Part shown: piece after piece, positions 24,906-32,805 of the stretch
Position numbering within the stretch: position 1 is the first letter of the stretch
Layout of the letters: each line of letters opens with the position of its first letter
From: CAVXEH01 sp963805645
GTDB lineage: Bacteria; Chloroflexota; Limnocylindria; QHBO01
Reading direction: 5' to 3'
Assembly (NCBI GenBank): GCA_963805645.1
Contig: CAWDVA010000007.1
Location: forward strand, 372,001-436,000
Length of the DNA: 64,000 nucleotides
Made by a program: the position numbers and the translations under genes
The notes under the pieces: model-generated
Seen by the model: the letters and a program-made list of their open reading frames with translations, nothing else
Database searches by the model: none
What the model was told of the DNA's origin: nothing

Positions 24906-24958
24906 CGGGGCGGGCAGGAGCGGGGTGCGGGCGGGCCAGCATGGGTGACCGGGCGCGC

Positions 24959-25354
24959 TCAGCTCGGTCCGCAGGGCTCCAGCACCAGGAACTGCTCGAC
25001 GTTCAGCACCCCGAGGGCCTGGCGAACACCCGGAGGGACGAGATGGCGCGACTCGTCGAGGACCACCGCCGGGGCGCAGTACCGGTGACGCCGGCCGCGC
25101 GACTCGACCTCGCAGCCGCCCGCGCCAAGCACGTTGCGCACCCACTGGGCGTCCGCCCCGTACGTGAGCGGGATGATGAGCGCACCCTCGCGATGGAAGA
25201 CGTTCACCGGGGTGCGGTATTCGCGCCCGGTCCGTCGGCCACGGTGAACCACCACCCCGAACCCGGGAACGAGCCGGGCCAGCGGGCGGGTCAGGGTGTT
25301 CGTCACCCGGGCGTTGAAGCGCCCGAGGGCCGGCGGCAGGGGCACGTAGCACAT
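24959..25354 (-). CDS. Deazaflavin (F420)-dependent nitroreductase family protein
   Basis: A 131-residue Ddn-type protein. The split-barrel signature is visible in VVVHRGRRTGREYRTPVNVF, LIIPLTYGADAQWVRNVLGA and the following GGCEVESRGR with a late PAVVLDE. Members bind coenzyme F420 or fatty acids and reduce quinones or nitro compounds. With the LLM-class protein at 48910 it suggests that the organism makes F420. It lies 16 bases after the HtrA-like gene on the same strand. Confidence 0.85.
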   Translation of the reverse strand: MCYVPLPPALGRFNARVTNTLTRPLARLVPGFGVVVHRGRRTGREYRTPVNVFHREGALIIPLTYGADAQWVRNVLGAGGCEVESRGRRHRYCAPAVVLDESRHLVPPGVRQALGVLNVEQFLVLEPCGPS

Positions 25355-25370
25355 GATGCACCCGGATCGG

Positions 25371-26297
25371 TCAGGCGGCGGTCTGAACCGCGGCCGCCAT
25401 CAACGAGCGAGCCGAGTCGACGGGGATCGCGAAGCCCAGGCCCAGCGCGTCCGACGCGGTGGCGGTGTTGATGCCGATCACCTGGCCGGCGGCATTGACC
25501 AGCGGTCCGCCGCTGTTGCCCGCGTTGATCGCGGCATCGGTCTGGACCAGGCCGCTCAGGCGCTCCGAGTTGCGCGGCCCGCTGCCGGCGGTGATCTCGC
25601 GATCGAGGCCGCTGACGATGCCGGTCGTGACCGTGTTGGCGAACTGCCCAAGCGGATCACCAATGGCGACCACCAGCTGGCCGACCTGGAGGTTCGCGCT
25701 GGAGCCGATGGTGGCGACCGGCAGGCCGGTGGCGTGGATCTTCACGACGGCGAGGTCCGCAGACGGCGATGCCCGGACCACCGTCCCGGGGAACTGACGC
25801 CCGTCGGCAAGGGTCACGGTGATCGTGCCGCCATCGCTGACGACGTGGTCATTGGTCAGGATGTAGCCATTCGCGTCGTAGATGAACCCGGAGCCGATGC
25901 CGGTGGCGACGCCGCCGAAGCCGGCGCTCTGCGTCTCGATCACGACCACGGCAGGCCCCACGGACCTGGCCGCGGCGATGACCGCGGCGCTCTGGTCGGT
26001 GGTCGTGGTGCTGACCACCGATGCCGCCCGGGCCGTGGTGGACGCGGCGGGCGTCGCCGCGGAGGAGCCGCTCGTGAGCAGTGCCGCAGCGCCGGCACCT
26101 GCGCCGCCGCCGGCCACGATGCCGATGGTCAGGGCGGCCACCGTGGCACGCAGCCAGCCCGCGGAGCGGTGCTCCACGGGTGCGATGGCGGTCGCCGGGA
26201 GGACCGTGGACAGGGGGACCACCGGGGTGGAATCGGCGGAGGGGGAGGGAGTGGTGACGACCGACGAGGAGACGTCGGTGGGTTCGTTCGGATCCAT
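25371..26297 (-). CDS. HtrA-like membrane-anchored serine protease lacking a PDZ domain
   Basis: A 308-residue protein started at the ATG at 26297 (MDPNEPTDVSSS). A Ser/Thr/Pro-rich cytoplasmic stretch, one transmembrane helix (about residues 48-72) and a trypsin-like domain follow. H151 sits in YILTNDHVV, the aspartate in SADLAVVKI and S262 in NAGNSGGPLV. The chain ends at LMAAAVQTAA without the usual PDZ domain, so it is about 100 residues shorter than typical HtrA. It is divergent from the DUF5666-like gene, with an inverted pair of the shared 17-bp motif in between. Confidence 0.85.
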   Translation of the reverse strand: MDPNEPTDVSSSVVTTPSPSADSTPVVPLSTVLPATAIAPVEHRSAGWLRATVAALTIGIVAGGGAGAGAAALLTSGSSAATPAASTTARAASVVSTTTTDQSAAVIAAARSVGPAVVVIETQSAGFGGVATGIGSGFIYDANGYILTNDHVVSDGGTITVTLADGRQFPGTVVRASPSADLAVVKIHATGLPVATIGSSANLQVGQLVVAIGDPLGQFANTVTTGIVSGLDREITAGSGPRNSERLSGLVQTDAAINAGNSGGPLVNAAGQVIGINTATASDALGLGFAIPVDSARSLMAAAVQTAA

Positions 26298-26355
26298 GGG
26301 ACTCGACCTCTGGTGTGCGATGTCGTTGCGTTGGCCCACAGCATCCGCCCCGGTT

Positions 26356-26409
26356 CCTTTCGGACGGGTTACGGGCACCCCGAGGCGCCGCCGTAACCGA
26401 ACCGAAAGG
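26356..26409. promoter_or_regulatory. Divergent pair of the GTAACCGAACCGAAAGG motif
   Basis: GTAACCGAACCGAAAGG lies on the plus strand at 26393-26409, facing the gene at 26487. A relative, GTAACCCGTCCGAAAGG, lies on the minus strand at 26356-26372, facing the HtrA-like gene 59 bases away. The same motif occurs before the genes at 28816 and 34201. It contains tandem ACCGA units, as expected for an OmpR-type regulator; the two-component system at 32137-34028 is the natural candidate. Confidence 0.6.
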
Positions 26410-26486
26410 CTGCGTCGTCCATGCTCCAGCCGATCACGGGGCTACCCCGCCCCGGTGGCCGATCCACCAGCACAGCGGAGAACCAC

Positions 26487-27101
26487 ATGACCATCTCGAC
26501 CACGACGCCCGATCAGCCGGAGGAGCGCGAGCCTCGCGTCTTCACGCCGGCCGAGAGCGAGGTCGTCTTCCAGTCTCCCTTCGCGAATCCGCCCGCGACC
26601 TTCGCGAATCCGCCCGCGACCCGTCGCCGCCCGGGCGGCCTGTCAGCGGTCTCCCTGCTCCTGGCCCTGGCCGGGGTCATCGCCATCGCGGGGGTCGCGT
26701 TCGCGGTGGGTCGGACGACCGCGGGCACCGGCGGGACCAGCCTGCCCGCCGGAGCGGGCGCCGACATCGGCAACAACGGCTCGGTGCCCAACTTCGCGGT
26801 TCCCGGCGGGCGCGACGACAACGGCGGCGGCGACGATGCGAACCGGATCAACGAATCGCGCAGCATCACCGGCACGGTGACATCGGTCCGCGGTGACACG
26901 TTGACGGTCCAGGTGGCCGGCGGCCGGACGGTACAGGTCGCGGTCGACGCGTCGACGACCTACCACGCCCAGGTCCCCGCGGCGCAGGGCACCGTCACCC
27001 CCGGCACCCGGGTGATCGTCTCGGTCTCCGGCTTCGGACCGCCGGGAACGGGCACCACCTCCGGCCTCACGGCAGGCGACGTGACGATCGCCGGCGGCTG
27101 A
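26487..27101 (+). CDS. Membrane-anchored DUF5666-like protein
   Basis: A 204-residue protein. A cytoplasmic part contains a duplicated FANPPAT segment (a 21-bp tandem repeat at about 26580-26621), then one transmembrane helix (AVSLLLALAGVIAIAGVAFAV), a Gly/Asn/Asp-rich linker, and a C-terminal beta domain (ITGTVTSVRGDTLTVQVAGG, VQVAVDASTTYHAQ, TPGTRVIVSVSG) of the DUF5666/OB-like type. It opens the envelope-redox cluster and is likely under control of the shared motif at 26393. Its molecular role is unknown. Confidence 0.7.
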   Translation: MTISTTTPDQPEEREPRVFTPAESEVVFQSPFANPPATFANPPATRRRPGGLSAVSLLLALAGVIAIAGVAFAVGRTTAGTGGTSLPAGAGADIGNNGSVPNFAVPGGRDDNGGGDDANRINESRSITGTVTSVRGDTLTVQVAGGRTVQVAVDASTTYHAQVPAAQGTVTPGTRVIVSVSGFGPPGTGTTSGLTAGDVTIAGG

Positions 27102-27108
27102 GCGGACA

Positions 27109-28728
27109 ATGCGGTTGGGGACTGCCAGCGCGGCACCCCGACCGGCATCGGCGCAGCAGCAGGGTGGTCATGAGGTGAGCTTCGCGCGCAGGCACGCCGG
27201 GTTCCTGACGGTTGCGGCCGTCGGCCTCGGCCTCCGGCTGGTCCTCGCCTACCTCGTCTTCCCCGACCGGGGCCTGGAGACGGACCTGGGGTTCTTCCTG
27301 AGCTGGACCCGGATCCTGGCCGAGGTTGGTCCCGGCGCCTTCTATGCCAGCGCGGCCAGCGCCAACTATCCCCCCGTCTACCCGGCCATCCTGTGGCTGG
27401 TGGGCCTGGTCGCGCATCCCGTCGCCGCGATCACCGGCAGCAGCCTGGACCAGGCCATGGTGGACCTGCTCAAGGTCCCCGCCATCACCGCCGACCTGCT
27501 CGTCGCCCTGCTCCTGTACCGGGCCGGCTCCCGGTGGATCGGGCGACGCGCCGGGGTGGTCGCCGCGGCGCTGTACCTGCTCATCCCCGTCACCTGGTAC
27601 GACTCCGCGCTGTGGGGACAGGTCGACGCCATCGGGACGCTCGTCATGCTGGGCGCTCTCCTGCTGCTGGTCGAGGGCTGGAGCGAGGCCGCGGCCGCCA
27701 TGGGCGCGCTCAGCATCCTCGTGAAGCCGCAGGACGCCATCGTCCTCGCGGTCATCGCGCCGGTTCTCGTCCGTCGCCATCTCCTGCGCGTGGGCAGCGG
27801 ACCGGCGCCCGCCCTGGGCCGGCGCCTCTCCGGGCTGGACCGTGCGCTGGGCGGGCTCCTACTGGAGCAGGGGCCGGTGCGGCTGGGGACATCCGCGGTC
27901 GCGGCAGGGCTGGCCATGATCCTTCCGCTCCTGCCGTTCGACATCATCCGTCTCGCGCCGAGCAACCTCTCCAACGTCCCGGTCATCGGCCACGTGGCCG
28001 GGCTCGTTAGCCTGGTGCTCTCCCTGGGCGGTCAATTCAGCGTGCTCACCGTTAACGCATACAACGCCTGGGCGCTGGTCGGGCCCGCACCGCTGGCCGG
28101 GATCATGGGCGGGACCGGCGGGTCGTGGACCCCGGACTCGCTGGTCGTCTTCGCCGGCATCCCCGCCTGGCTCTTCTCCGCCCTGCTGCTCGGAGCGGCG
28201 GCCGTCGTCGTCACGATTGGCCTGCTGCGACGCGACGGCTGGATGCCGATCCTGGGCGGCTTCGCGATCCTGGCCCTGGCCTTCTATCTGCTGCCGACCC
28301 GCGTGCACGAGCGGTATCTCTTTCCGTTCTTCGCACCCGCCGCCCTGCTCGCGTCGGCGACCACGGCACGGATGGCAGGCTACGGAGCGCTGGGGTTGCT
28401 CAACACCATCAACATCCACGCCGTGCTGGCCGCACCGCTGACCGTTTCACTCGGACGTGGCGCGTTCCGCGGAGGCGGCGGTTTCGGGGGCGGTTTCGGG
28501 GCCGGTGGATTCGGCGGAGGCCGTTTCGGGAGCTTCGTGAGCCCGATCTCACTGCCGTTCGCGGACCTCGCGCGCAGCGAGGTGGTCATCACCGCGGTCG
28601 CCGTGGGCCAGACGGCGGCGCTGGCGGGTCTGCTGGTCGTTTGGGTGGTGACCGTCATCCGACCCACGATCCCGCACGCTGCGACCGAGCGGACCGGCCG
28701 TCCGGCGCTGCCCGGACCCACGCGCTGA
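27109..28728 (+). CDS. GT-C family membrane glycosyltransferase (polyprenol-phosphate-sugar dependent)
   Basis: A roughly 539-residue integral membrane protein with about 10-12 helices. The first loop has the GT-C pattern ETDLGFFLSWTRILAEVGPG then YASAASANYPPVYPAILWLV, where acidic residues and the YPP motif are expected at the active site. A Gly/Phe-rich insertion (FGGGFGAGGFGGGRFG, about residues 455-472) interrupts the C-terminal part. Start is ATG at 27109, eight bases after the previous stop; GTG at 27175 is an alternative. Such enzymes glycosylate lipids or exported proteins on the outer face of the membrane. Confidence 0.75.
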   Translation: MRLGTASAAPRPASAQQQGGHEVSFARRHAGFLTVAAVGLGLRLVLAYLVFPDRGLETDLGFFLSWTRILAEVGPGAFYASAASANYPPVYPAILWLVGLVAHPVAAITGSSLDQAMVDLLKVPAITADLLVALLLYRAGSRWIGRRAGVVAAALYLLIPVTWYDSALWGQVDAIGTLVMLGALLLLVEGWSEAAAAMGALSILVKPQDAIVLAVIAPVLVRRHLLRVGSGPAPALGRRLSGLDRALGGLLLEQGPVRLGTSAVAAGLAMILPLLPFDIIRLAPSNLSNVPVIGHVAGLVSLVLSLGGQFSVLTVNAYNAWALVGPAPLAGIMGGTGGSWTPDSLVVFAGIPAWLFSALLLGAAAVVVTIGLLRRDGWMPILGGFAILALAFYLLPTRVHERYLFPFFAPAALLASATTARMAGYGALGLLNTINIHAVLAAPLTVSLGRGAFRGGGGFGGGFGAGGFGGGRFGSFVSPISLPFADLARSEVVITAVAVGQTAALAGLLVVWVVTVIRPTIPHAATERTGRPALPGPTR

Positions 28729-28776
28729 GCTGCCCGTCGACGGCTCGCCTGACCGTCACCGCAAATTACCCGCCCC

Positions 28777-28793
28777 GTAACCGTGCCGAAAGG
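28777..28793 (+). promoter_or_regulatory. GTAACCGTGCCGAAAGG motif before the small membrane protein
   Basis: A copy of the shared 17-bp motif with two changes. It ends 22 bases before the ATG at 28816, and the following bases (GCGACACTGCGACCATG) resemble those after the copy at 34052 (GCGACACTCCGACCATG), with the same 22-base spacing. The conserved downstream block may be promoter. Confidence 0.6.
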
Positions 28794-28815
28794 TTCGCTC
28801 GGCGACACTGCGACC

Positions 28816-29118
28816 ATGAAGACAGCGCAACGACTCTCCCCGGCACAGCGCAACCGCGCCATCGAGCGGCTTCGGGTGCTGACGGCGGGCGCAACGTTGG
28901 TCGGCGTCTCCGCAACCGTGGGCTTCAGCTGGCTCGCCGCCATGAGCAACCCCGGAACGCAGGCATCGGGAGCCGTCAACACGACCTCGACCGACTCCAC
29001 AACCCCCACCACCACGAACACATCGTCGACGGGCTCCAGCTCGAGCACGTCGCTCGGCTCAATCTTCATCGGCGGCGGCACGAGCAGCCGCTCCCACGCG
29101 GTGAGCGGAGGATCCTGA
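28816..29118 (+). CDS. Small single-pass membrane protein with Ser/Thr-rich tail
   Basis: A 100-residue protein: basic N-terminus (AQRNRAIERLRVLTAG), one transmembrane helix (about residues 23-43), then an extracytoplasmic tail made largely of Ser, Thr, Asn and Gly (DSTTPTTTNTSSTGSSSSTS). It lies three bases before apbE and is preceded by the shared motif. In comparable clusters this position holds the FMN-binding protein that ApbE modifies. No FMN-binding domain is present here, so the Thr/Ser-rich tail itself could be the flavin or glycan acceptor. That is inference. Confidence 0.65.
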   Translation: MKTAQRLSPAQRNRAIERLRVLTAGATLVGVSATVGFSWLAAMSNPGTQASGAVNTTSTDSTTPTTTNTSSTGSSSSTSLGSIFIGGGTSSRSHAVSGGS

Positions 29119-29120
29119 CC

Positions 29121-30050
29121 ATGATCAGGACCGCCACCTGGCGAGCACTGGGCACCGGCGTCCGCCTCGTGACGAACGGCGGCCGGCCGGAGCACGCAAG
29201 ACGCGCGGTCAAGGAGCTCCTGGAGCTCGTCGACGCCACGTACAGCCGCTTCCGTTCCGACAGCGAGCTGTCTCGCCTCAACGCGCAGGCGGGCCAGCTG
29301 GTGCCGGTGAGCGGTCTCCTCACGCATGCGGTCGCCACGGCGCTGCGCGGCGCCCGGCTGAGCGGCGGGCTCGTCGACCCGACCGTCGGCCGGTCGATGC
29401 GGCTCATCGGCTATGACGACCACTTCGAGACGATCGCGGCCCGAACCGAGGGCGGGCTGCGCTTCGAGCCGGTGCCCGGCTGGCAGGCGGTTCACCTCAA
29501 CGAGACCCGGCGAACCGTCCGCCTGGAGCCGGGCGTGGAGCTCGACCTGGGCTCCACCGGCAAGGCCCTGGCCGCGGACCTCGCCGCGGCGGCCGCCAGC
29601 CTGGCCATGGGCGGCGGCGGCGTGCTGGTGAGCCTGGGTGGAGACATCGCCGTCGCCGGCGTCGCTCCCACCGGCGGCTGGCAGGTGCTGGCCGCCGAGG
29701 ATCACGCGACCCCGGTGGACGCGGCGGGCGAGATGATCACCCTCACCGACGGAGCCGTCGCGACCTCCAGCATCACCGTGCGGCGCTGGAGCCGCGCGGG
29801 TATCGGCCTCCATCACCTGGTCGATCCACGCACCGGACGGCCCACCGACAGCCCCTGGCGCACGGCCAGCGTGGCCGCCGCCACCTGCGTCGATGCCAAC
29901 ATCGGCGCCACCACGGCGATTCTCCTTGGCGAGCGCGCACCGGCCTGGCTCACCGAGCACGCTCTCCCGGCGCGGCTCGTCGCCACCAATGGCTCCGTCT
30001 TGCGGGTGGCCGGCTGGCCGATGCCCGAGCCGATGGCGGTGCCGGCATGA
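29121..30050 (+). CDS. apbE: FAD:protein FMN transferase (ApbE)
   Basis: A 309-residue ApbE protein. Seen in order: LVDATYSRFRSDSELSRLNA, GGLVDPTVGRSMRLIGYD, LDLGSTGKALAADLAAA with the conserved GxxxKG-like loop, GVLVSLGGDIAVAGVAP, and GLHHLVDPRTGRPTD followed by SVAAATCVDANIGATTAILL. These are the FAD-binding and magnesium-binding regions of the family, which attaches FMN covalently to Thr or Ser of target proteins. The ATG follows GGAG at 29107-29110. It overlaps the next gene by ATGA. Confidence 0.9.
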   Translation: MIRTATWRALGTGVRLVTNGGRPEHARRAVKELLELVDATYSRFRSDSELSRLNAQAGQLVPVSGLLTHAVATALRGARLSGGLVDPTVGRSMRLIGYDDHFETIAARTEGGLRFEPVPGWQAVHLNETRRTVRLEPGVELDLGSTGKALAADLAAAAASLAMGGGGVLVSLGGDIAVAGVAPTGGWQVLAAEDHATPVDAAGEMITLTDGAVATSSITVRRWSRAGIGLHHLVDPRTGRPTDSPWRTASVAAATCVDANIGATTAILLGERAPAWLTEHALPARLVATNGSVLRVAGWPMPEPMAVPA

Positions 30051-30631
30051 TCGAGAGCCTGCTGTGGTACGCCACCCGGGGCGCGGGCATCGCCTCGCTG
30101 ATCATGCTGACCGGCGTCGTGGCCCTGGGCGTCCTCACCGCCGTCCGCTGGCAGGGGCCCGGCTGGCCGCGCTTTCTCAATGCGGAGTTCCACCGGGCCG
30201 TCTCCCTGCTGACACTCGTCTTCCTGGCGATCCACATCCTGATTGCGGTCCTCGACCCCTACACCTCGCTGGGCGTGGGTGCGGCGCTGGTGCCCTTCTC
30301 GTCTCCGTACCGGCAGATCTGGCTGGGACTGGGCGGCGTGGCGATGTACCTCATCGCGGCGATCGTCATCACCAGCCTCCTGCGCCCCCACTTCGGCCGA
30401 CGCACCTGGCGCGTGGTCCACTGGCTCACCTACGCCGCCTGGCCCGTCGCGCTGATCCACGGGATCGGCACCGGCTCGGATACCGGGGCGGCGTGGATGT
30501 GGGCCCTGGATGGCCTCTGCCTCCTGACCGTCGGTGCGGCCGTCGCGTGGCGGGCGAGCGCCGCGGACGAGGCGCTGGTCGTGAAGGAGTCGGCGCTCCC
30601 GCCGGCCGCCTCGCAGCGCGTGACCCGATGA
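30047..30631 (+). CDS. Ferric-reductase-like transmembrane cytochrome b
   Basis: A 194-residue protein with five or six helices (ASLIMLTGVVALGVLTAV, AVSLLTLVFLAIHILIAV, GVAMYLIAAIVITSLL, TYAAWPVALIHGIGTG). Histidines in AEFHRAVSLL, LAIHILIAVL, WRVVHWLTYAAW and ALIHGIGTG are spaced as haem ligands in the PF01794 family. No flavin or NADPH domain is fused, so electrons must come from a partner, most simply the NuoF-like protein and ferredoxin encoded next. It overlaps its neighbours on both sides by ATGA. Confidence 0.82.
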   Translation: MIESLLWYATRGAGIASLIMLTGVVALGVLTAVRWQGPGWPRFLNAEFHRAVSLLTLVFLAIHILIAVLDPYTSLGVGAALVPFSSPYRQIWLGLGGVAMYLIAAIVITSLLRPHFGRRTWRVVHWLTYAAWPVALIHGIGTGSDTGAAWMWALDGLCLLTVGAAVAWRASAADEALVVKESALPPAASQRVTR

Positions 30632-31878
30632 CCGCCGTCGCCACGAGCCCCTACCGCCTGCTGGCCGGGCCCCGCTTCGAGCAGGGCGCAGAGGGCTATG
30701 CCGAGCACGTGGACCGCCTTGGCGAGCCGCCCTACGGGTTCGCCGGCGGGCGGCTCATCGAAAGCCTCGAGCGCAGCGGCCTGCTGGGCCGTGGCGGCGC
30801 GGGCTTCCCGGTGGGCCGCAAGTGGCGCGCGGTCGCCGACCGGGCCCGCTACGGCGCCGTCGTCATCGCCAATGGCGCCGAGGGCGAGCCGCGCTCGGCG
30901 AAGGACCGCGCCCTCCTCACCCTGCGGCCGCACCTCGTCCTGGACGGCGCCATCCTGGCCGCGCAGAGCGTCGGGGCTGACACCGTCCGCGTCTACGTGG
31001 GGACCGAGCACCGTGAAGCGGTCCAGACGGTGTCCCGGGCACTCGCTGAGCGACCCCGGATGCGGGGCCTGGGCCTGGAGCTGGTCGAGGCGCCCACCGG
31101 CTACGTCTCCGGGGAGTCGAGTGCCGTCGTCCGCTACCTCAACGAGCACGATGCCCGGCCGATGTCGAACCCTCCACGCCCGTACCAGCGGGGCGTCCGC
31201 GGCCGGCCCACCCTGGTCCAGAACGTCGAGAGCCTCGCGTACGCGGCACTTATCGCCCGGCACGGCGCGGAGTGGTACCGCGAGGCCGGCCGGGGCGGGA
31301 CGCGCGGCACCGCCCTGGTCACCGTCACCGGGCCGGTCGCCGAGCCCGGGGTGCGCGAGATCGAGTACGGCACCACCCTGCGCGAGCTCGTCGATTCGTC
31401 AGGTGGCCGGAGGGACGAGGTGGGCGCGGTCCTCATCGGCGGGTACTTCGGTGGCTGGGCCGTTGCGGCCGAGCTGCTCGACACGCCCCTGGACCCCGCC
31501 GCGCTGTCCGCCATCGGCCTGGGCTTCGGCTGCGGCCTGGTGGGGCTCCTGCCCGCGGATGCGTGCGGCGTGTGGGCGACCGAGCAGATCGTGACCTACA
31601 TGGCCGGCGAGAGCGCCCGCCAGTGCGGACCGTGCATCTTCGGCCTGGGCGCCATGGCCACCAGCCTGCGGCGCCTGGCCACCGGCGGCGCCAGGCGGGA
31701 CGACCTGGCGAACCTCGACCGCTGGTCGATCGAGATCGTGGGCCGCGGCGCGTGCCACCACCCCGACGGTGCCGCCGCCCTCCTCCGCAGCGGCCTGGCC
31801 GTGTTCGCGGACGAGTTCGCCCGACATGCCGCCGGCCGCTGCTCGAGCCCACCGCGCCACGCGAGAGAGATGGCCTGA
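30628..31878 (+). CDS. NuoF-like NADH-binding flavoprotein with Fe-S cluster
   Basis: A 416-residue protein of the complex I 51-kDa (NuoF) family. The FMN/NADH region is seen in LLGRGGAGFPVGRKWRAVAD, VVIANGAEGEPRSAKDRALL and EAPTGYVSGESSAVVRYLN; the N3-type cluster in SARQCGPCIFG with a later GRGACHHPDG. NADH dehydrogenase motifs are present but no NuoE or NuoG partner lies nearby. It probably oxidises NAD(P)H and hands electrons to the small ferredoxin at 31878 and on to the cytochrome b at 30047. Its stop overlaps the ferredoxin start by one base. Confidence 0.87.
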   Translation: MTAVATSPYRLLAGPRFEQGAEGYAEHVDRLGEPPYGFAGGRLIESLERSGLLGRGGAGFPVGRKWRAVADRARYGAVVIANGAEGEPRSAKDRALLTLRPHLVLDGAILAAQSVGADTVRVYVGTEHREAVQTVSRALAERPRMRGLGLELVEAPTGYVSGESSAVVRYLNEHDARPMSNPPRPYQRGVRGRPTLVQNVESLAYAALIARHGAEWYREAGRGGTRGTALVTVTGPVAEPGVREIEYGTTLRELVDSSGGRRDEVGAVLIGGYFGGWAVAAELLDTPLDPAALSAIGLGFGCGLVGLLPADACGVWATEQIVTYMAGESARQCGPCIFGLGAMATSLRRLATGGARRDDLANLDRWSIEIVGRGACHHPDGAAALLRSGLAVFADEFARHAAGRCSSPPRHAREMA

Positions 31879-32132
31879 TGCGGCAGCAACTCAGCATCGA
31901 CCGGATCCGATGCGACGGCTACGGCATGTGCGCCGAGATCCTGCCCGAGATGATCGCCCTCGACGACTGGGGCTACCCGATCCTGCGTGACGCCCCCATT
32001 CCCGGCCACCTGCTGGAGCTGGCACTGCGCGCGGTGGACGTCTGCCCCGTCCTCGCCCTGCGCCTGGATCCGGTCCTGCGCGACGCGGTGCGGGAGCGCC
32101 GGGCGGAGGGAGCGCTCCCCGGAGGAAGATGA
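31878..32132 (+). CDS. Small single-cluster ferredoxin
   Basis: An 84-residue ferredoxin with DRIRCDGYGMCAEILPEMIA and a distal VDVCPVLAL, the C-x5-C ... C-P spacing of single 3Fe-4S or 4Fe-4S ferredoxins found beside P450s and flavoproteins. Its ATG overlaps the stop of the NuoF-like gene (TGATG), and the response regulator gene follows four bases later. It is the natural soluble carrier between the flavoprotein and the membrane cytochrome. Confidence 0.82.
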   Translation: MRQQLSIDRIRCDGYGMCAEILPEMIALDDWGYPILRDAPIPGHLLELALRAVDVCPVLALRLDPVLRDAVRERRAEGALPGGR

Positions 32133-32136
32133 GCCC

Positions 32137-32805
32137 ATGCGCATTCTCGTGGCCGAGGACGATCCCGGCCTCCAGCAGATCATCGCCCTGGGCCTGCGCG
32201 ACGCGGGATACCACGTCGATACGGTCGACCGCGGGGACGACGCCATCGACTACATGAAGTGGTACGAGTACGACGTCGCGGTCATCGACTGGCGAATGCC
32301 CGGCGCGGAGGGGATCGACGTCGTCGCCTGGGCACGGCGCAACGACCGGCCGACCGCGCTGCTGATGCTCACCGCGCGCGACGCGCCGGCGGACCGCGTC
32401 CGCGGCCTCGACACCGGCGCGGACGACTACCTGGTCAAGCCCTTCGATTTCGGCGAGCTGCTGGCCCGGATCCGGGCCCTGCAGCGGCGGCCACGCGGCG
32501 TAGAGCGCCCCATCCTTGAGAAAGGCAGAGTCTCGCTGGATCCGGCGAAGCGTGCAGCGGCCCTGGGTGATCGACCGCTGGCCCTGACTGCGACCGAGTA
32601 CCTCATCCTCGAGCTCCTCATGCGGCGGTCTCCGGCGGTCGTGGACCGCAAGGCGATTGCGGAGCATGCCTGGTCGGACGAGACCGATCCGCTCGGCTCG
32701 AACGCCATTGACGTCCAGATGAGCCGCCTGCGCGCGAAGCTTCCCAACTCGGGGATTCGCATCGTCACGGTACGCGGCGCCGGCTATCGCCTGGAGGTGG
32801 CATGA
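32137..32805 (+). CDS. OmpR-family response regulator
   Basis: A 222-residue regulator. The receiver shows LVAEDDPGLQQI, phospho-acceptor D51 in VAVIDWRMPG, LMLTARDAP and K101 in DYLVKPFDFGELLAR. The C-terminal winged helix has LTATEYLILELLMRRSPAVV and GSNAIDVQMSRLRAKL then TVRGAGYRLE. The start follows GGAGGAAGATGAG. It is transcribed with the redox genes upstream and overlaps the kinase gene by ATGA. Its likely targets are the 17-bp motifs at 26356-26409, 28777 and 34052. Confidence 0.93.
   Translation: MRILVAEDDPGLQQIIALGLRDAGYHVDTVDRGDDAIDYMKWYEYDVAVIDWRMPGAEGIDVVAWARRNDRPTALLMLTARDAPADRVRGLDTGADDYLVKPFDFGELLARIRALQRRPRGVERPILEKGRVSLDPAKRAAALGDRPLALTATEYLILELLMRRSPAVVDRKAIAEHAWSDETDPLGSNAIDVQMSRLRAKLPNSGIRIVTVRGAGYRLEVA

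Noticed and set aside
24389..25471. Long plus-strand frame across the DUF5946 and deazaflavin oxidoreductase genes
   Set aside because: It runs in the wrong frame through one recognised gene and opposite another, with no family similarity.
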